NCBI GenBank assembly: GCA_017535315.1
Contig: JAFXUD010000016.1
Coordinates: 1-57,783, forward strand
From: Victivallales bacterium
GTDB taxonomy: Bacteria > Verrucomicrobiota > Lentisphaeria > Oligosphaerales > Oligosphaeraceae
Length of the DNA stretch: 57,783 bases
Direction of reading: 5' to 3'
Shown: piece by piece, positions 49,405 to 57,783 of the stretch
How the letters are laid out: each line of letters starts with the position of its first letter
Position numbering within the stretch: position 1 is the first letter of the stretch
Notes under the pieces: model-generated
Databases searched by the model: none
Told to the model about the DNA's origin: nothing
Seen by the model: the letters and a program-made list of their open reading frames with translations, nothing else
Made by a program: the position numbers and the translations under genes

Positions 49405-51858
49405 ATGCGATACATTTCCTTGCTTCTGTTCTGCGCCATTTTCTTGAGTTATGCACAGGCGCCTGATTACCGCCCCGCATTTGACAAATCAGATGCCAAG
49501 GGGAGAGTAAACATTCATGCGAATCCTTGGTTTCCCATGAATAAGCAACCCATGCACGATTTGGGCGGACCAAACACGGCATGGATCCATCATACAGGGG
49601 AGAACCTCTGGGGACAGGGAGTGAAGCTGTGCGAAGAATACGGTGTGAACGATTGGGACGTGGAGATAAATGAGCCAACTGGCTGGATCGGGACCTACAA
49701 GACGATGCTGAAGGAGGCGGTAGCCGTCGGCAGTAAAATACAGTTTGGCCTGTTCTTTGGTTGCTACTCCAAGACACCTGAAGCAACGGCGACAGGGCTC
49801 ATCAAGAACTTGAACCAAATTCGCGAAGAACTGAAAAGCCACCCCAATGTGGCTCGCATCGGCGGTCGCCCGCGGGTGGTCATCTACAATCCCACCAAAT
49901 ACAAACCAGAGCAGTGGAAGGGAATCATTGAGACCGTTGAAGCGGAGTTCGGACCGATGGTCTGGCTTGCCGATACCCGAAAGCGCATGCTGGATTATCT
50001 GCCGTATTTTGACGGCATTAGCAACTATGGTTCAGGGGGCGTTGCTGAACAAAAGAAGCACGCCGAGGCGGTCAACCGTATTTGGAAGGACTATCCGCAA
50101 AAACTCAACGATGGCGCTATCCACAGCACCTATACATGCCACTATCACATGGGTGGGCTGCCCGTACCATTGAGTCAAGCCTACAGAGAAAGCTGTGATA
50201 TTGCATTGGGAACCAATCCCGATTCCCTCATTGTGACCAACTTGTTCGACCACTACGAGAACTCGCTTGTCTATCCATGCTATGAGCGGGAAGACTTCAT
50301 GCTGCGATACTTGCAGTACCGTGTCTGCCGCTGGCAGAAGCATCCATTCCCTGGCAGAAAGGAGCCAGAACTGGTGCTTACGAATTTCTGTCAGGTGCTG
50401 CTGGGACGCCAGAGCATCGACTTCGAGGTGATGGGGTTTCCCCTTGATGCAGAGCCAAAGGAGGTCACTATCCAACTGGAAATGTGCTCCACTTCAGGGA
50501 AGGTACTGAAGACCTTCCCCCCACGCACAATGATTCTGGACGATTTTCGCGTCGAGACCTATTCCGTGCCTTCGTTGGACTATGTGGATGAACGGGGTAT
50601 CGTGCCGCGTCTAGTCTATCATTGGAAAGGTAAGCAGTATGTATTCGCAAACTCACCGATGACCCAGCTCTCCCCCTCCATCCGCTCCTATCGAATGTAT
50701 TGGGCGCGTTCAACCAAGAACCTGCTCAACCACGGGGGCGACGAAAAATGGAGCATGGGAGGATGCACGCCTGGACAAACCTTTGTGTCGGACACCACAG
50801 GCCTTGCCGATTTCCAATCCTACATCACGCCCGTTTTTGGTGACAAGGATACGGACGGGTATCTACGTCATGGCATCCGCCGCGACGGCTTGGAGTTCTA
50901 TTTCACCACCAATCCTCGGGTTTACCTCAAGCAGAACCAGGTTCTAGCTCTCCCACCTGACGGCCAGGCTCTCCACTGGTATCATATCGAAATCGAAAAT
51001 AAACGTGGGCGGCGTTGGCAGAGTCTTCCCATCTGGTCAACGGACGGGACACGATCTGCCCCCGTCACCGTTCCGCTATGGCGTGGAGACGATACGGTGG
51101 AGGAGTTCTCGATTGAAGGCGCCAGAATCCCCTTCTGGCACTATCCATGCCAGCGGGATGCGGGAAGAGTTCTCTTGGATGTTTCAGGCTACGGGCACCA
51201 CGGCTTCATTAATGGCTCGGGCTATGGCGGCGGACATCTAGGCTTTACGGGCTACAACTACTATCACAACGGCCCCATCCCCCCGACAACGGCAGAAAAG
51301 CCATCCATATATGCCCAAGATGCCGATGGTACACGCTACCTGCGGTTCTCAGGCAAAGACCATGTGACCATCATGGGCGGCACCGCCATGCCTTGTGCAG
51401 CCACATACGAGTTGTGTGTGCGACCTGCCTCCATTGGAGAGGAAATGGGTCTTATTGGCAGTGGTAACAACCAGATATCCATTAACATCCTGGAGGATGG
51501 GACGGTCACTGCCTCCCGCCGCACCGCCAACGAAGATGCAGGCGGACAGCCAGCCAAAACCCAAAACAACGAAACTGTCAGCTCGTCACATAAACTGAAA
51601 CCAGGGAAATGGACGCGGATTGCTGTGACATACGACCTGCGGTATTTACGTCTTTATCTGGATGGAACCTTGGAAGATGAAAAGCCCAGCCGCCCCAACC
51701 GCGGACACGAGTGGATAAATCATCTTCTGCTTGGGGCCGCCAACAAATGGGTTTGGGAACCCATCCAGCGATTCAAGGGCGACATTAGGGACCTACGCAT
51801 ATACGGGCGAAACCTCCAGCCCGAGGAATTCCTTCAGCCTGATGGCACATCACACTAG
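49405..51858 (+). CDS. Secreted GH71/GH99-like glycosidase with LamG domain
   Basis: 817 residues. Signal peptide MRYISLLLFCAIFLSYAQA. About residues 30-340 look like the TIM barrel of GH71/GH99-type enzymes: VNIHANPWFPM, GVNDWDVEINEPTGWIGTYK, PRVVIYNPTKYKPEQWKGII, YFDGISNYGSGGV, STYTCHYHMGG. The middle 345-600 is beta-rich. The C-terminus (620-810) is a concanavalin A/LamG fold (YLRFSGKDHVTIM, KWTRIAVTYDLRYLRLYLDG). Likely endo-acting on alpha-glycans or mannans outside the cytoplasm. Family call is by motif impression. Confidence 0.7.
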   Translation: MRYISLLLFCAIFLSYAQAPDYRPAFDKSDAKGRVNIHANPWFPMNKQPMHDLGGPNTAWIHHTGENLWGQGVKLCEEYGVNDWDVEINEPTGWIGTYKTMLKEAVAVGSKIQFGLFFGCYSKTPEATATGLIKNLNQIREELKSHPNVARIGGRPRVVIYNPTKYKPEQWKGIIETVEAEFGPMVWLADTRKRMLDYLPYFDGISNYGSGGVAEQKKHAEAVNRIWKDYPQKLNDGAIHSTYTCHYHMGGLPVPLSQAYRESCDIALGTNPDSLIVTNLFDHYENSLVYPCYEREDFMLRYLQYRVCRWQKHPFPGRKEPELVLTNFCQVLLGRQSIDFEVMGFPLDAEPKEVTIQLEMCSTSGKVLKTFPPRTMILDDFRVETYSVPSLDYVDERGIVPRLVYHWKGKQYVFANSPMTQLSPSIRSYRMYWARSTKNLLNHGGDEKWSMGGCTPGQTFVSDTTGLADFQSYITPVFGDKDTDGYLRHGIRRDGLEFYFTTNPRVYLKQNQVLALPPDGQALHWYHIEIENKRGRRWQSLPIWSTDGTRSAPVTVPLWRGDDTVEEFSIEGARIPFWHYPCQRDAGRVLLDVSGYGHHGFINGSGYGGGHLGFTGYNYYHNGPIPPTTAEKPSIYAQDADGTRYLRFSGKDHVTIMGGTAMPCAATYELCVRPASIGEEMGLIGSGNNQISINILEDGTVTASRRTANEDAGGQPAKTQNNETVSSSHKLKPGKWTRIAVTYDLRYLRLYLDGTLEDEKPSRPNRGHEWINHLLLGAANKWVWEPIQRFKGDIRDLRIYGRNLQPEEFLQPDGTSH

Positions 51859-51896
51859 TCTGAATTATTAGAATATTGTGTTGATGTGCTAATATC

Positions 51897-51977
51897 GCCA
51901 GACTTGCATCCTATCAATCAAGCACGAAATCGACAAATCAGAGACATCAAACCGAGCCAACTTGTCCTTGCGAAACC
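51897..51977 (+). repeat. ~250-bp dispersed repeat, truncated copy C
   Basis: GCCAGACTTGCATCCTATCA onward matches the middle 80 bases of copies A and B, including AATCAAGCACGAAATCGACA and GAGACATcAAACC. Neither the left hairpins nor the tRNA-like right end is present. Confidence 0.8.
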
Positions 51978-52010
51978 AAAGAGCATGTTGTTGCCCTTTT
52001 GACTTAGAAG

Positions 52011-52270
52011 AGACGGGAGGGACGGGAAGGACGGGGAAAAGAAGCTGATAAGAGACGGGAGGGACGGGAGCGACGGGAGCGACGCAAGTGGCACGAGCAG
52101 GAGTGCATCGCTCTAGTAATCTTGCCCCTTGCGTCGCTCCCGTCTCTCCCGTCCCTCATGTCCCTTACAATCAAGCCCTCCTATTCAAGCCCCTTGCGTC
52201 GCTCCCGTCGCTCCCGTCCCTCACGTCCCTTATCAGCTTCCCTCTCCTGTCCTCCCGTCTCTCCCGTCCC
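52011..52270. repeat. G-rich inverted repeat: one left arm, two right arms
   Basis: The left arm (52011-52088) is built of GACGGGAGG/GACGGGAGC-like 9-bp words and ends GAGCGACGCAAG. A first complementary arm starts CTTGCGTCGCTCCCG at 52128 and a second at 52193, the latter matching through AAGCTGATAAG as well, almost the whole left arm. The left arm contains two four-run G3 motifs able to form G-quadruplexes. It lies between convergent genes ending at 51858 and 52289. Confidence 0.8.
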
Positions 52271-52288
52271 ATTCAAGGCTATTGGCTC

Positions 52289-55200
52289 CTATGCCAGCCT
52301 CCCCCTGGTACTGTCATCATAGATTCTGTCGCTTGAGGACTCGTCGAATGCGCCAGCAGAACGCAGCGCATCGGCAAATACCAGGAATTGTCCCTCAAGG
52401 CCGCTGTCGCCAAACTGGAGGAAGATATTGTCAGACAGAACATTACCCCCAGCATCAAACGCGTCAATAACATCATCATGTTTGACACCCAGAAGTGTCA
52501 CGCTTCCCGCTTCGCAGGAGAACACGGCATTGTCGTCGGCATCTTTAGAGAGCGACAGCTCCTCCCGCTCCACGCCGTCGAACCACAGCAGTGCCATGCC
52601 GCCTTCCAGCTGCTCGACGGTGTCGTCGCCCCAGCTGCCGCCGAAGCAGAAATAGTCGCCGCCACCACCGCCGTGCAGAGTATCGTTGCCTGCGCCACCG
52701 ACAATGACATCTACGTCGTTGCCGCCCACGATGTGGTCGTCGCCCGCGTCGCCAAAGAGCAGGCTGCTGTCGTTGTTCGCCCAGATCACATCATTGCCGT
52801 CGCCGCCTTGCACGCTGATACCATTGTTGTCATAGTCGAAGCGCACACTGGTCAAATCAATGATGTCATCGCCCGCGCCTGCTACGATCTGGTTGACCTG
52901 GCTGAGGCGCGCCCTGGTGGTGATGTCAGGAGCGGCGGAGTAGATGTCGTCCAGGAAAAAGGCGTCGCCGTTGACGTCGTCGGTCAGAAGCAGGATGGTG
53001 GTGTCTTCGGAGCCATGGCAGACCTTGCCGATGATGTTCCTGCCCACCAGCGGCTCCAGTTCCACCCCCGCGACAGTGCAGTTGTACGCGAAGTAGTTGT
53101 CGCCCCACACGCCAGTGGGACTCCCCGCCAGCATCAGCTCCAGCCTGCGGTCGGTTTCATTGTCCGCTGCGTCCTGGGTCTGGAAATGGACGCGCGCGTC
53201 CTCGCTGAAGCGGAGCGGGTCCTTATACTCCTCCATGGCTTCCCCTTCCAACGCATAGAAGCACTTGGCGTCGTCCTCATCCCATCTGGCGGAAAGGATG
53301 ACCTCGCGGGAGGCGGAATCCCCCGACAGCCTGAAAGCAGGCTCGGCGGGCGGCTCCTTGTCGATGTTCGTAACCTCGTAGCTGGTGACCTCGGAGACGT
53401 TGCCCGCCGCATCGGTGCCGCGGAACCAGACCGTGCCGTTGTCCGTCATTTTGACGCCCTTGGAGGAGTATGTCTTCCACTTCTTGTTGTCCAGCGAGTA
53501 CTGCTTCTTGGCGCTGTCCGCGCTGAATGTCGCCGTGACCGTCACGTCCTGGTTGGTCAGGGCGGTGGTATTCGCCTTTGCGGTCGGGGCCTTTGGCACC
53601 ACCTTGTCGATGTTGGTCACTTCGTAGCTGGCAGCCTCGGAGACGTTCCCCGCCTCGTCCGTGCCGCGGAACCAGACCGTGCCGTTGTCGGAGAGTTCAA
53701 CCCCTTCCGTGTAGGCACTCCAGGCCTCGTTGTCCAGCGAGTATTCCTTGACCACGCTGTCGTCGCTGAAGGTGGCGGTCACCGTCACGTTCTTGTTCGT
53801 CGGGTCGGTGGTGCTGGCCATGGCGACTGGTGCTTCGGGGGGCACCTTGTCTATGTTCTTGACCTCATATTTGGTGACCTTGGAGACATTGCCAGCCGCG
53901 TCCACCCCGCGGAACCAGATCTTCCCGTTTTCAGTGAACACAATGGCCTTCTTGTAGGTGTTCCACTTCTTGTTGTCCAGCGAGTATTGCTTTTTGGCGC
54001 TGTCCGTGCTGAATGTCGCCGTCACCGTCACGTCCTGGTTGGTCGGGGCGGTGGTATTCGCCTTTGCGGTCGGAGCCTTTGGAGCCACCTTGTCGATGTT
54101 GGTCACTTCGTAGCTGACAACCTCGGAGACATTTCCCGCCGAGTCCGTGCCACGGAACCAGACCGTTCCGTTGTTGGAGAGTTCAACCCCTTCCGTGTAG
54201 GCACTCCAGGCCTCGTTGTCCAGCGAATATTCCCGCACCTCGCTGTCGTCACTGAAGGTCGCGGTCACCGTGACGTTCTGGTTGGTCGGGTCGGTCGTGC
54301 TGGCCTGCGCCACGGGCTGCTCTGGCGGCGTCGTGTCGTTCAACGTGACGGAGAAGAGCAGCTTGGCGTCATCGAGGATAAGCGAATAGGACAGATCGCC
54401 GCCGTCGATATTGGTGTCGCCGACGGTGATGGAGATGGCTGCAGGCACGCCCTCGCGCCTGATGGTCAAGGTCCCCGTGAAGTTCGCCACGCCCTCTGCA
54501 AGGAGGTAGTCGCCGTCGGACTGGTTCGCCGAGACGGTGACGGTGTAGGTGGGCGTGCCCTGGATAAGAGAGAGGTTGTTGACAAGGGCGTCATTGCCAG
54601 TCGACAGCGCCGAGATGTCGAAGTCGATGACCGCGCCGTCGTCGGCGGAGACAACGGCTCCTTCCCCCAGCGTCAGCACGCCCGTCGCCGTGCCGCCGCT
54701 TAACACGTACATACTGCCGTTGCTGTTCACCGTGGCGCCCGAAACCATGCCGCCGCTGCCCACGTACATCAAGCCGCTGCTGCGTAAGAAGGGTAAGGGG
54801 CTGGAGACGCCCGTCAAGGTGACGCCCGCCGCCGTGCCACTGCTGAACACTATCACGGAGCCGCCGCTCACCGTGAAATTCGTCGCCATGCCACCTTTGT
54901 ACACTCGCACGCCGCCGTCGTTCACCGTGCAACCCGTCGCCATGCCGCCGCTGTACACGAACATGTAGCCCTGGTCCATCGTGGTGTCCGTCGCCGTGCC
55001 GCCGCTGGAAACGTACATGTAGCCGCCGTCCATCGTGGTGTTTGTCGCCGTGCCGCCCTCGAAGACATACATCGAATAATGATAGTCTGAAAAGACCTTT
55101 CCTTCCAGAGCTGGTCCGCTGGCGAGGAGGACACCCTCGCTGCCATAATAGCAGCCACTGTACTGGGACGCAAATGTCACGTATGCACCTTCTTCGACAT

Positions 55201-56890
55201 AGACATAGCCCATGCATGGCGTCCATTCTATGCCTGTCGCCGTGCCGCCGCTGGACACGTTCAGCCAGCCGCGGCTCACCGTGACGCCCCCCGCCGTGGC
55301 GCCGCTGGACACGTACATGTCGCCGCCAAACACCGTGACGTCCGTCGCAGTGCAGCCGGCGTTCATGAGCATCCAGCCGCCTTCGTTCAGAGTGACGCCC
55401 GCCGCCATGGCGCCACGGTGCACATACAGATGACCGTTACTCACCGTGACGTCCGTCGCCGTGCCGCCGTTGGTGACGTAAATGTCACCGTCGCTCACCA
55501 TGGCACCCATTGCCGTGCCGCCGCTGGAGACGTAAATGACACCGTCGTTGTTCACCGTGGTGTTCGTCGCCGTGCCGCCTTCGGAGATATCGAGACGACC
55601 GCCATTTTCCATGGCGATGTCTTCGACATATCCGCCTTTATAAACGGTGGCTTTGCCGCCGCTCAAAACCGTGCAGTCATACAGGGCACCGCCACCGTTG
55701 ATATTCACATGGCCGGCAACGACCTTGAAGGTGTCGGAACCGATGGATTCATCGACATCCGTTGTCGCTGGATCGTCAGGGAGTCCAGTGTTGTACATCC
55801 CCATCTTGAGTTCGCCGTAGATGTCGGTGACGGCTTTCTCGTCGGTCTGGCGCAGCTTGTCCAGCGTGAGGGTAACGCCTGCTTCGACCGTGATGCCCTT
55901 CTTCAGGTCGCGGTAGGATTCGGGGTTGGCTGAATCCATGCCAGTGAGTACGATTTCGACATTCTTTTCCTCATCGGCTGGCGAGGCGGCGTTCGTGCCG
56001 TCCTTCGCAAACGTTAGGCCATCGATGGACGCGGTTGTCTCGGACTCGTATTTGAGCGCACTAGCGGTGGTCCCGTCGATCAGGATGGTTGTGGTGGTAT
56101 TCTTCACGCCGTCTTCCAGGGCGGAAGCTGGGAGCTTAAACGCGTTGAATTTGACATAGTAGGAAGCGTCGGTGCTGTCATGGACTTCCTTCGTGAAGTC
56201 GGCGGCTTCGTCAATGCTGTTGCTGAGGTAAATCGTGCTGTAGTCGATGCCAGAGGCGAGAGCGATGTTGCCACCATGGACGCTGGCGGTGACTTCTCCG
56301 CCGCTCGTGGAGGTGACGGTCAGAGTGATGTCGGAAACCTTGACGTCGCCTTCATTTGCGGAAATCACGATTGTGACGCCGCCATCGTAGGAACCGCCGA
56401 TTGTAATCTTACCGTTCCCCTCGGCGTTGTCGAACACGTTGGCGACAATGCAGTTTTCGTTGCCTGCCTGAATCGTGATGTGGAGCGTACCGATGTTCGT
56501 GATGGTGCCGTTGGCGGTCAGGGACGCGGCATTGTCCAGATTGAACGTGCCAGAGTTGGAGAAGTTCTGAACAGAGAAGGCAATTGCGCCGTCTGTCGTG
56601 ACCGTACCAGTGTTGACAAATGTGTTGGCGGTAATGGTCGTGTCAACGACCTGTCCGTCGCCATTGTATCTCTGGTTGCTGATCGTGAGATCAGCGGCGT
56701 TAAAATAAACGACATCGTTATCGCCCTGGGCTCCGCCGTAAACATAGATGGTCTGGTCTGCGGCAGCCTTGTCGGTCGCTTTGACGAGTTCCTGAAACGC
56801 GTTTTCGTCCCAAATGTACCCATCGGGGATGCAGGTTGGATCAAAATTCGGGCTTACGAGATAAGTGTATTCGAACATTATCATAGCCAT
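52289..56890 (-). CDS. Giant surface protein: AIDA-type strand-loop repeats, Ig-like repeats, RTX end
   Basis: About 1,533 residues. N-terminal beta-helix-like region (1-400). About 400-735 contains many degenerate ~18-residue repeats (MYVSSGGTATDTTMDQGYMF), as in AIDA/autotransporter passengers. About 850-1185 has four ~82-residue Ig-like repeats (YSLDNEAWSAYTEGVEL, VWFRGTDAAGNVSE). About 1355-1425 has RTX calcium-binding nonapeptides (GGDGNDVIWA, GGAGNDTLHGG). There is no signal peptide and no C-terminal beta-barrel, so type I secretion is more likely than autotransport. Start uncertain among ATGs at 56890, 56884 and 56878. No transporter genes adjoin. Confidence 0.85.
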   Translation of the reverse strand: MAMIMFEYTYLVSPNFDPTCIPDGYIWDENAFQELVKATDKAAADQTIYVYGGAQGDNDVVYFNAADLTISNQRYNGDGQVVDTTITANTFVNTGTVTTDGAIAFSVQNFSNSGTFNLDNAASLTANGTITNIGTLHITIQAGNENCIVANVFDNAEGNGKITIGGSYDGGVTIVISANEGDVKVSDITLTVTSTSGGEVTASVHGGNIALASGIDYSTIYLSNSIDEAADFTKEVHDSTDASYYVKFNAFKLPASALEDGVKNTTTTILIDGTTASALKYESETTASIDGLTFAKDGTNAASPADEEKNVEIVLTGMDSANPESYRDLKKGITVEAGVTLTLDKLRQTDEKAVTDIYGELKMGMYNTGLPDDPATTDVDESIGSDTFKVVAGHVNINGGGALYDCTVLSGGKATVYKGGYVEDIAMENGGRLDISEGGTATNTTVNNDGVIYVSSGGTAMGAMVSDGDIYVTNGGTATDVTVSNGHLYVHRGAMAAGVTLNEGGWMLMNAGCTATDVTVFGGDMYVSSGATAGGVTVSRGWLNVSSGGTATGIEWTPCMGYVYVEEGAYVTFASQYSGCYYGSEGVLLASGPALEGKVFSDYHYSMYVFEGGTATNTTMDGGYMYVSSGGTATDTTMDQGYMFVYSGGMATGCTVNDGGVRVYKGGMATNFTVSGGSVIVFSSGTAAGVTLTGVSSPLPFLRSSGLMYVGSGGMVSGATVNSNGSMYVLSGGTATGVLTLGEGAVVSADDGAVIDFDISALSTGNDALVNNLSLIQGTPTYTVTVSANQSDGDYLLAEGVANFTGTLTIRREGVPAAISITVGDTNIDGGDLSYSLILDDAKLLFSVTLNDTTPPEQPVAQASTTDPTNQNVTVTATFSDDSEVREYSLDNEAWSAYTEGVELSNNGTVWFRGTDSAGNVSEVVSYEVTNIDKVAPKAPTAKANTTAPTNQDVTVTATFSTDSAKKQYSLDNKKWNTYKKAIVFTENGKIWFRGVDAAGNVSKVTKYEVKNIDKVPPEAPVAMASTTDPTNKNVTVTATFSDDSVVKEYSLDNEAWSAYTEGVELSDNGTVWFRGTDEAGNVSEAASYEVTNIDKVVPKAPTAKANTTALTNQDVTVTATFSADSAKKQYSLDNKKWKTYSSKGVKMTDNGTVWFRGTDAAGNVSEVTSYEVTNIDKEPPAEPAFRLSGDSASREVILSARWDEDDAKCFYALEGEAMEEYKDPLRFSEDARVHFQTQDAADNETDRRLELMLAGSPTGVWGDNYFAYNCTVAGVELEPLVGRNIIGKVCHGSEDTTILLLTDDVNGDAFFLDDIYSAAPDITTRARLSQVNQIVAGAGDDIIDLTSVRFDYDNNGISVQGGDGNDVIWANNDSSLLFGDAGDDHIVGGNDVDVIVGGAGNDTLHGGGGGDYFCFGGSWGDDTVEQLEGGMALLWFDGVEREELSLSKDADDNAVFSCEAGSVTLLGVKHDDVIDAFDAGGNVLSDNIFLQFGDSGLEGQFLVFADALRSAGAFDESSSDRIYDDSTRGRLA
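53345..54335 (-). repeat. Four tandem ~246-bp Ig-domain repeats, alpha-beta-alpha-beta order
   Basis: Within the giant surface gene. Repeats 1 and 3 share ASTTDPTN and EYSLDNEAWSAYTEGVELS. Repeats 2 and 4 share KANTTA, TNQDV and KKQYSLDNKKW. The alternation means a two-domain unit (~492 bp) was duplicated. Confidence 0.85.
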
Positions 56891-57098
56891 AATCTGCAAA
56901 AAACGTCTTGGTTTGGGTGAGAAAAAGTTTTTGAGCAGCAGGATTTGCTAGTGCTTCTTGCCGAAAGCTACCGGAAAAATCGGTCGGGAACTAGCGAAGT
57001 CCGTTATATGAAATATAACATGTCAAACGATGAAACGCCAACACTTTTTGCGCTTTTCAACTCACCTACAGTACTGACGAAGTAATGCCTCACCGATT

Positions 57099-57210
57099 GA
57101 ATTAGCAATTAGTAATTGCCCAGGACAAAGGGAGTGAATGTTATTCTCCATAAGTGAATAGTTCCAATTACTAATTGCTGAGGTAATTGCTAATTGCTAA
57201 TTGCTAATTC
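57099..57210. repeat. AT-rich inverted repeat with TAATTGC heptamers
   Basis: GAATTAGCAATTAGTAATTGC (57099-57119) is complementary to CAATTACTAATTGCT (57165-57179) and alternatively to the heptamer run (TAATTGC)x3-TAATTC (57184-57210). The gap 56891-57313 otherwise shows no gene. Confidence 0.7.
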
Positions 57211-57313
57211 AAGCAGTTAAGATATTCTCTCATCCACAATTGCAATCACGGCAATGGAAGATATAGTATCTCTTGGATTATCCGACTTCCGCAAAACACC
57301 AAGGAATACCAAC

Positions 57314-57783
57314 ATGCGCAAAACCGTCCTACTGGTCTTCTTGCTTCTCTGCTCGCTTTCCCTGCTGGCGGAGGTCAACGTCACCAATGTCACGGTGAAG
57401 CCGCGCTGGCCCTGGAATGGGCTGGTCGATGTCACCTACACGGTCGCAGGCGAGCCTGGCCAGCACTGCTCGGTCACGTTCTCGGGCCACGACCTGGTGC
57501 GGGACCAGGAGATCGAGATGAAGAGCATGAGCGGCGCGGGCGCCAGATTCCTGGTCTCCCCTGGCACCCACACCGCGACCTGGGACGCCGCCAAGGACCT
57601 GCCCGAAGAATACCACACCCCCAGCTTCGTCGTCAACGTCGAGGCAACACCTGCGGAGCCGCTCTATCTGGTGGTGGACCTCTCGGAGGGGCCGAACGCG
57701 AAACGCTATCCCATTGGATTCGCGACGACGCCCCCCGACATTAAAAAAGACGACGCCTGCCGCACCACCGAGCTCTGGCTCCG
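57314..57783 (+). CDS. Secreted SUMF1/formylglycine-enzyme-like protein, N-terminal part (3' truncated by window)
   Basis: AAGGA precedes ATG 57314. The frame is open to the window end (156 codons). Signal peptide MRKTVLLVFLLLCSLSLLAE, then an Ig-like domain (VTNVTVKPRWPWNGLVDVTY, GTHTATWDA) and a segment LYLVVDLSEGPNAKRYPIGF and CRTTELWL. This start is familiar from Lentisphaeria proteins that carry a SUMF1 domain further on; the catalytic part is outside the window, so the call is an inference. High GC. Confidence 0.65.
   Translation, partial: MRKTVLLVFLLLCSLSLLAEVNVTNVTVKPRWPWNGLVDVTYTVAGEPGQHCSVTFSGHDLVRDQEIEMKSMSGAGARFLVSPGTHTATWDAAKDLPEEYHTPSFVVNVEATPAEPLYLVVDLSEGPNAKRYPIGFATTPPDIKKDDACRTTELWL

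Noticed and set aside
52388-54703. Long plus-strand frame of 771 codons opposite the giant surface protein
   Set aside because: It is an antisense shadow of GC-rich repeats; the minus strand carries recognisable AIDA, Ig and RTX motifs.
52289-56890. Classical autotransporter
   Set aside because: The C-terminus is RTX-like and ends without the beta-barrel and terminal aromatic residue expected of an autotransporter; no N-terminal signal peptide.

Overview
The window looks like a chromosomal segment of a host- or gut-associated member of the Lentisphaeria (Victivallales-like). This is inferred from a Chlamydia/spirochaete-type V-ATPase order (A-B-D-I-K), type II secretion/pseudopilin genes with the hydrophobic N-termini typical of that phylum, many carbohydrate-active enzymes, and a truncated secreted protein whose start resembles Lentisphaeria formylglycine-enzyme-like proteins. 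No 16S gene or marker search supports this, so the taxonomy is an inference.

Layout. 1-6.2 kb: V-type ATPase operon (A partial, B, D, I, K) closed by a hairpin terminator. 6.2-10.2 kb: GH28-like pectinase and a large secreted modular glycosidase-like protein. 10.3-16.2 kb: DUF6941-like protein, GspF, GspG, GspH-like pseudopilin, RuvC, DUF4236/TPR protein, SGNH esterase and a small Cys-rich protein. 16.7-17.6 kb: Rpn-family nuclease. 17.7-27.6 kb: a pectin/rhamnoside-type utilisation region (six-hairpin glycosidase, GH78-like rhamnosidase, HpcH/RhmA-like aldolase, clan GH-D glycosidase, SGNH esterase), interrupted by rubrerythrin, rubredoxin, a TRIC-like channel and panD. 28-29.1 kb: TIGR04076-family protein, acyl-CoA thioesterase, tRNA-Ala(CGC).

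29.1-38.6 kb is an accretion zone. The 3' end of tRNA-Ala plus its terminator is duplicated at 32.88 kb and again at 38.54 kb. The zone holds a hybrid histidine kinase, a frameshifted and truncated APC permease, a PadR/HAAS-domain pair with two operator palindromes, an AAA_14/DUF4143 ATPase, a small gene with an in-frame TGA, a 33-bp-phased repeat set and a 12-bp minisatellite. 38.6-41.3 kb: Gfo/Idh oxidoreductase, aldo/keto reductase and SDR (sugar metabolism). 41.9-47.8 kb: a visibly AT-richer putative defence cassette of two DUF262 proteins (the second with an HNH/DUF1524 end), a WYL regulator and a zinc-ribbon protein of unknown function. It is followed by a ~250-bp repeat also found at 38.3 kb and, truncated, at 51.9 kb.

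48.4-57.8 kb: a frameshifted pilin-like protein, a secreted GH71/GH99-like glycosidase with a LamG domain, a complex G-rich inverted repeat, a 1,500-residue AIDA/Ig/RTX surface protein, and the start of a secreted SUMF1-like protein.

The strongest candidates for something undescribed are a two-copy multi-hairpin element (19.93-20.13 and 27.67-27.91 kb) whose stems differ by compensatory changes, and the DUF262-DUF262-WYL-zinc-ribbon cassette. The ~250-bp structured repeat fused to tRNA-Ala 3' scars comes next.
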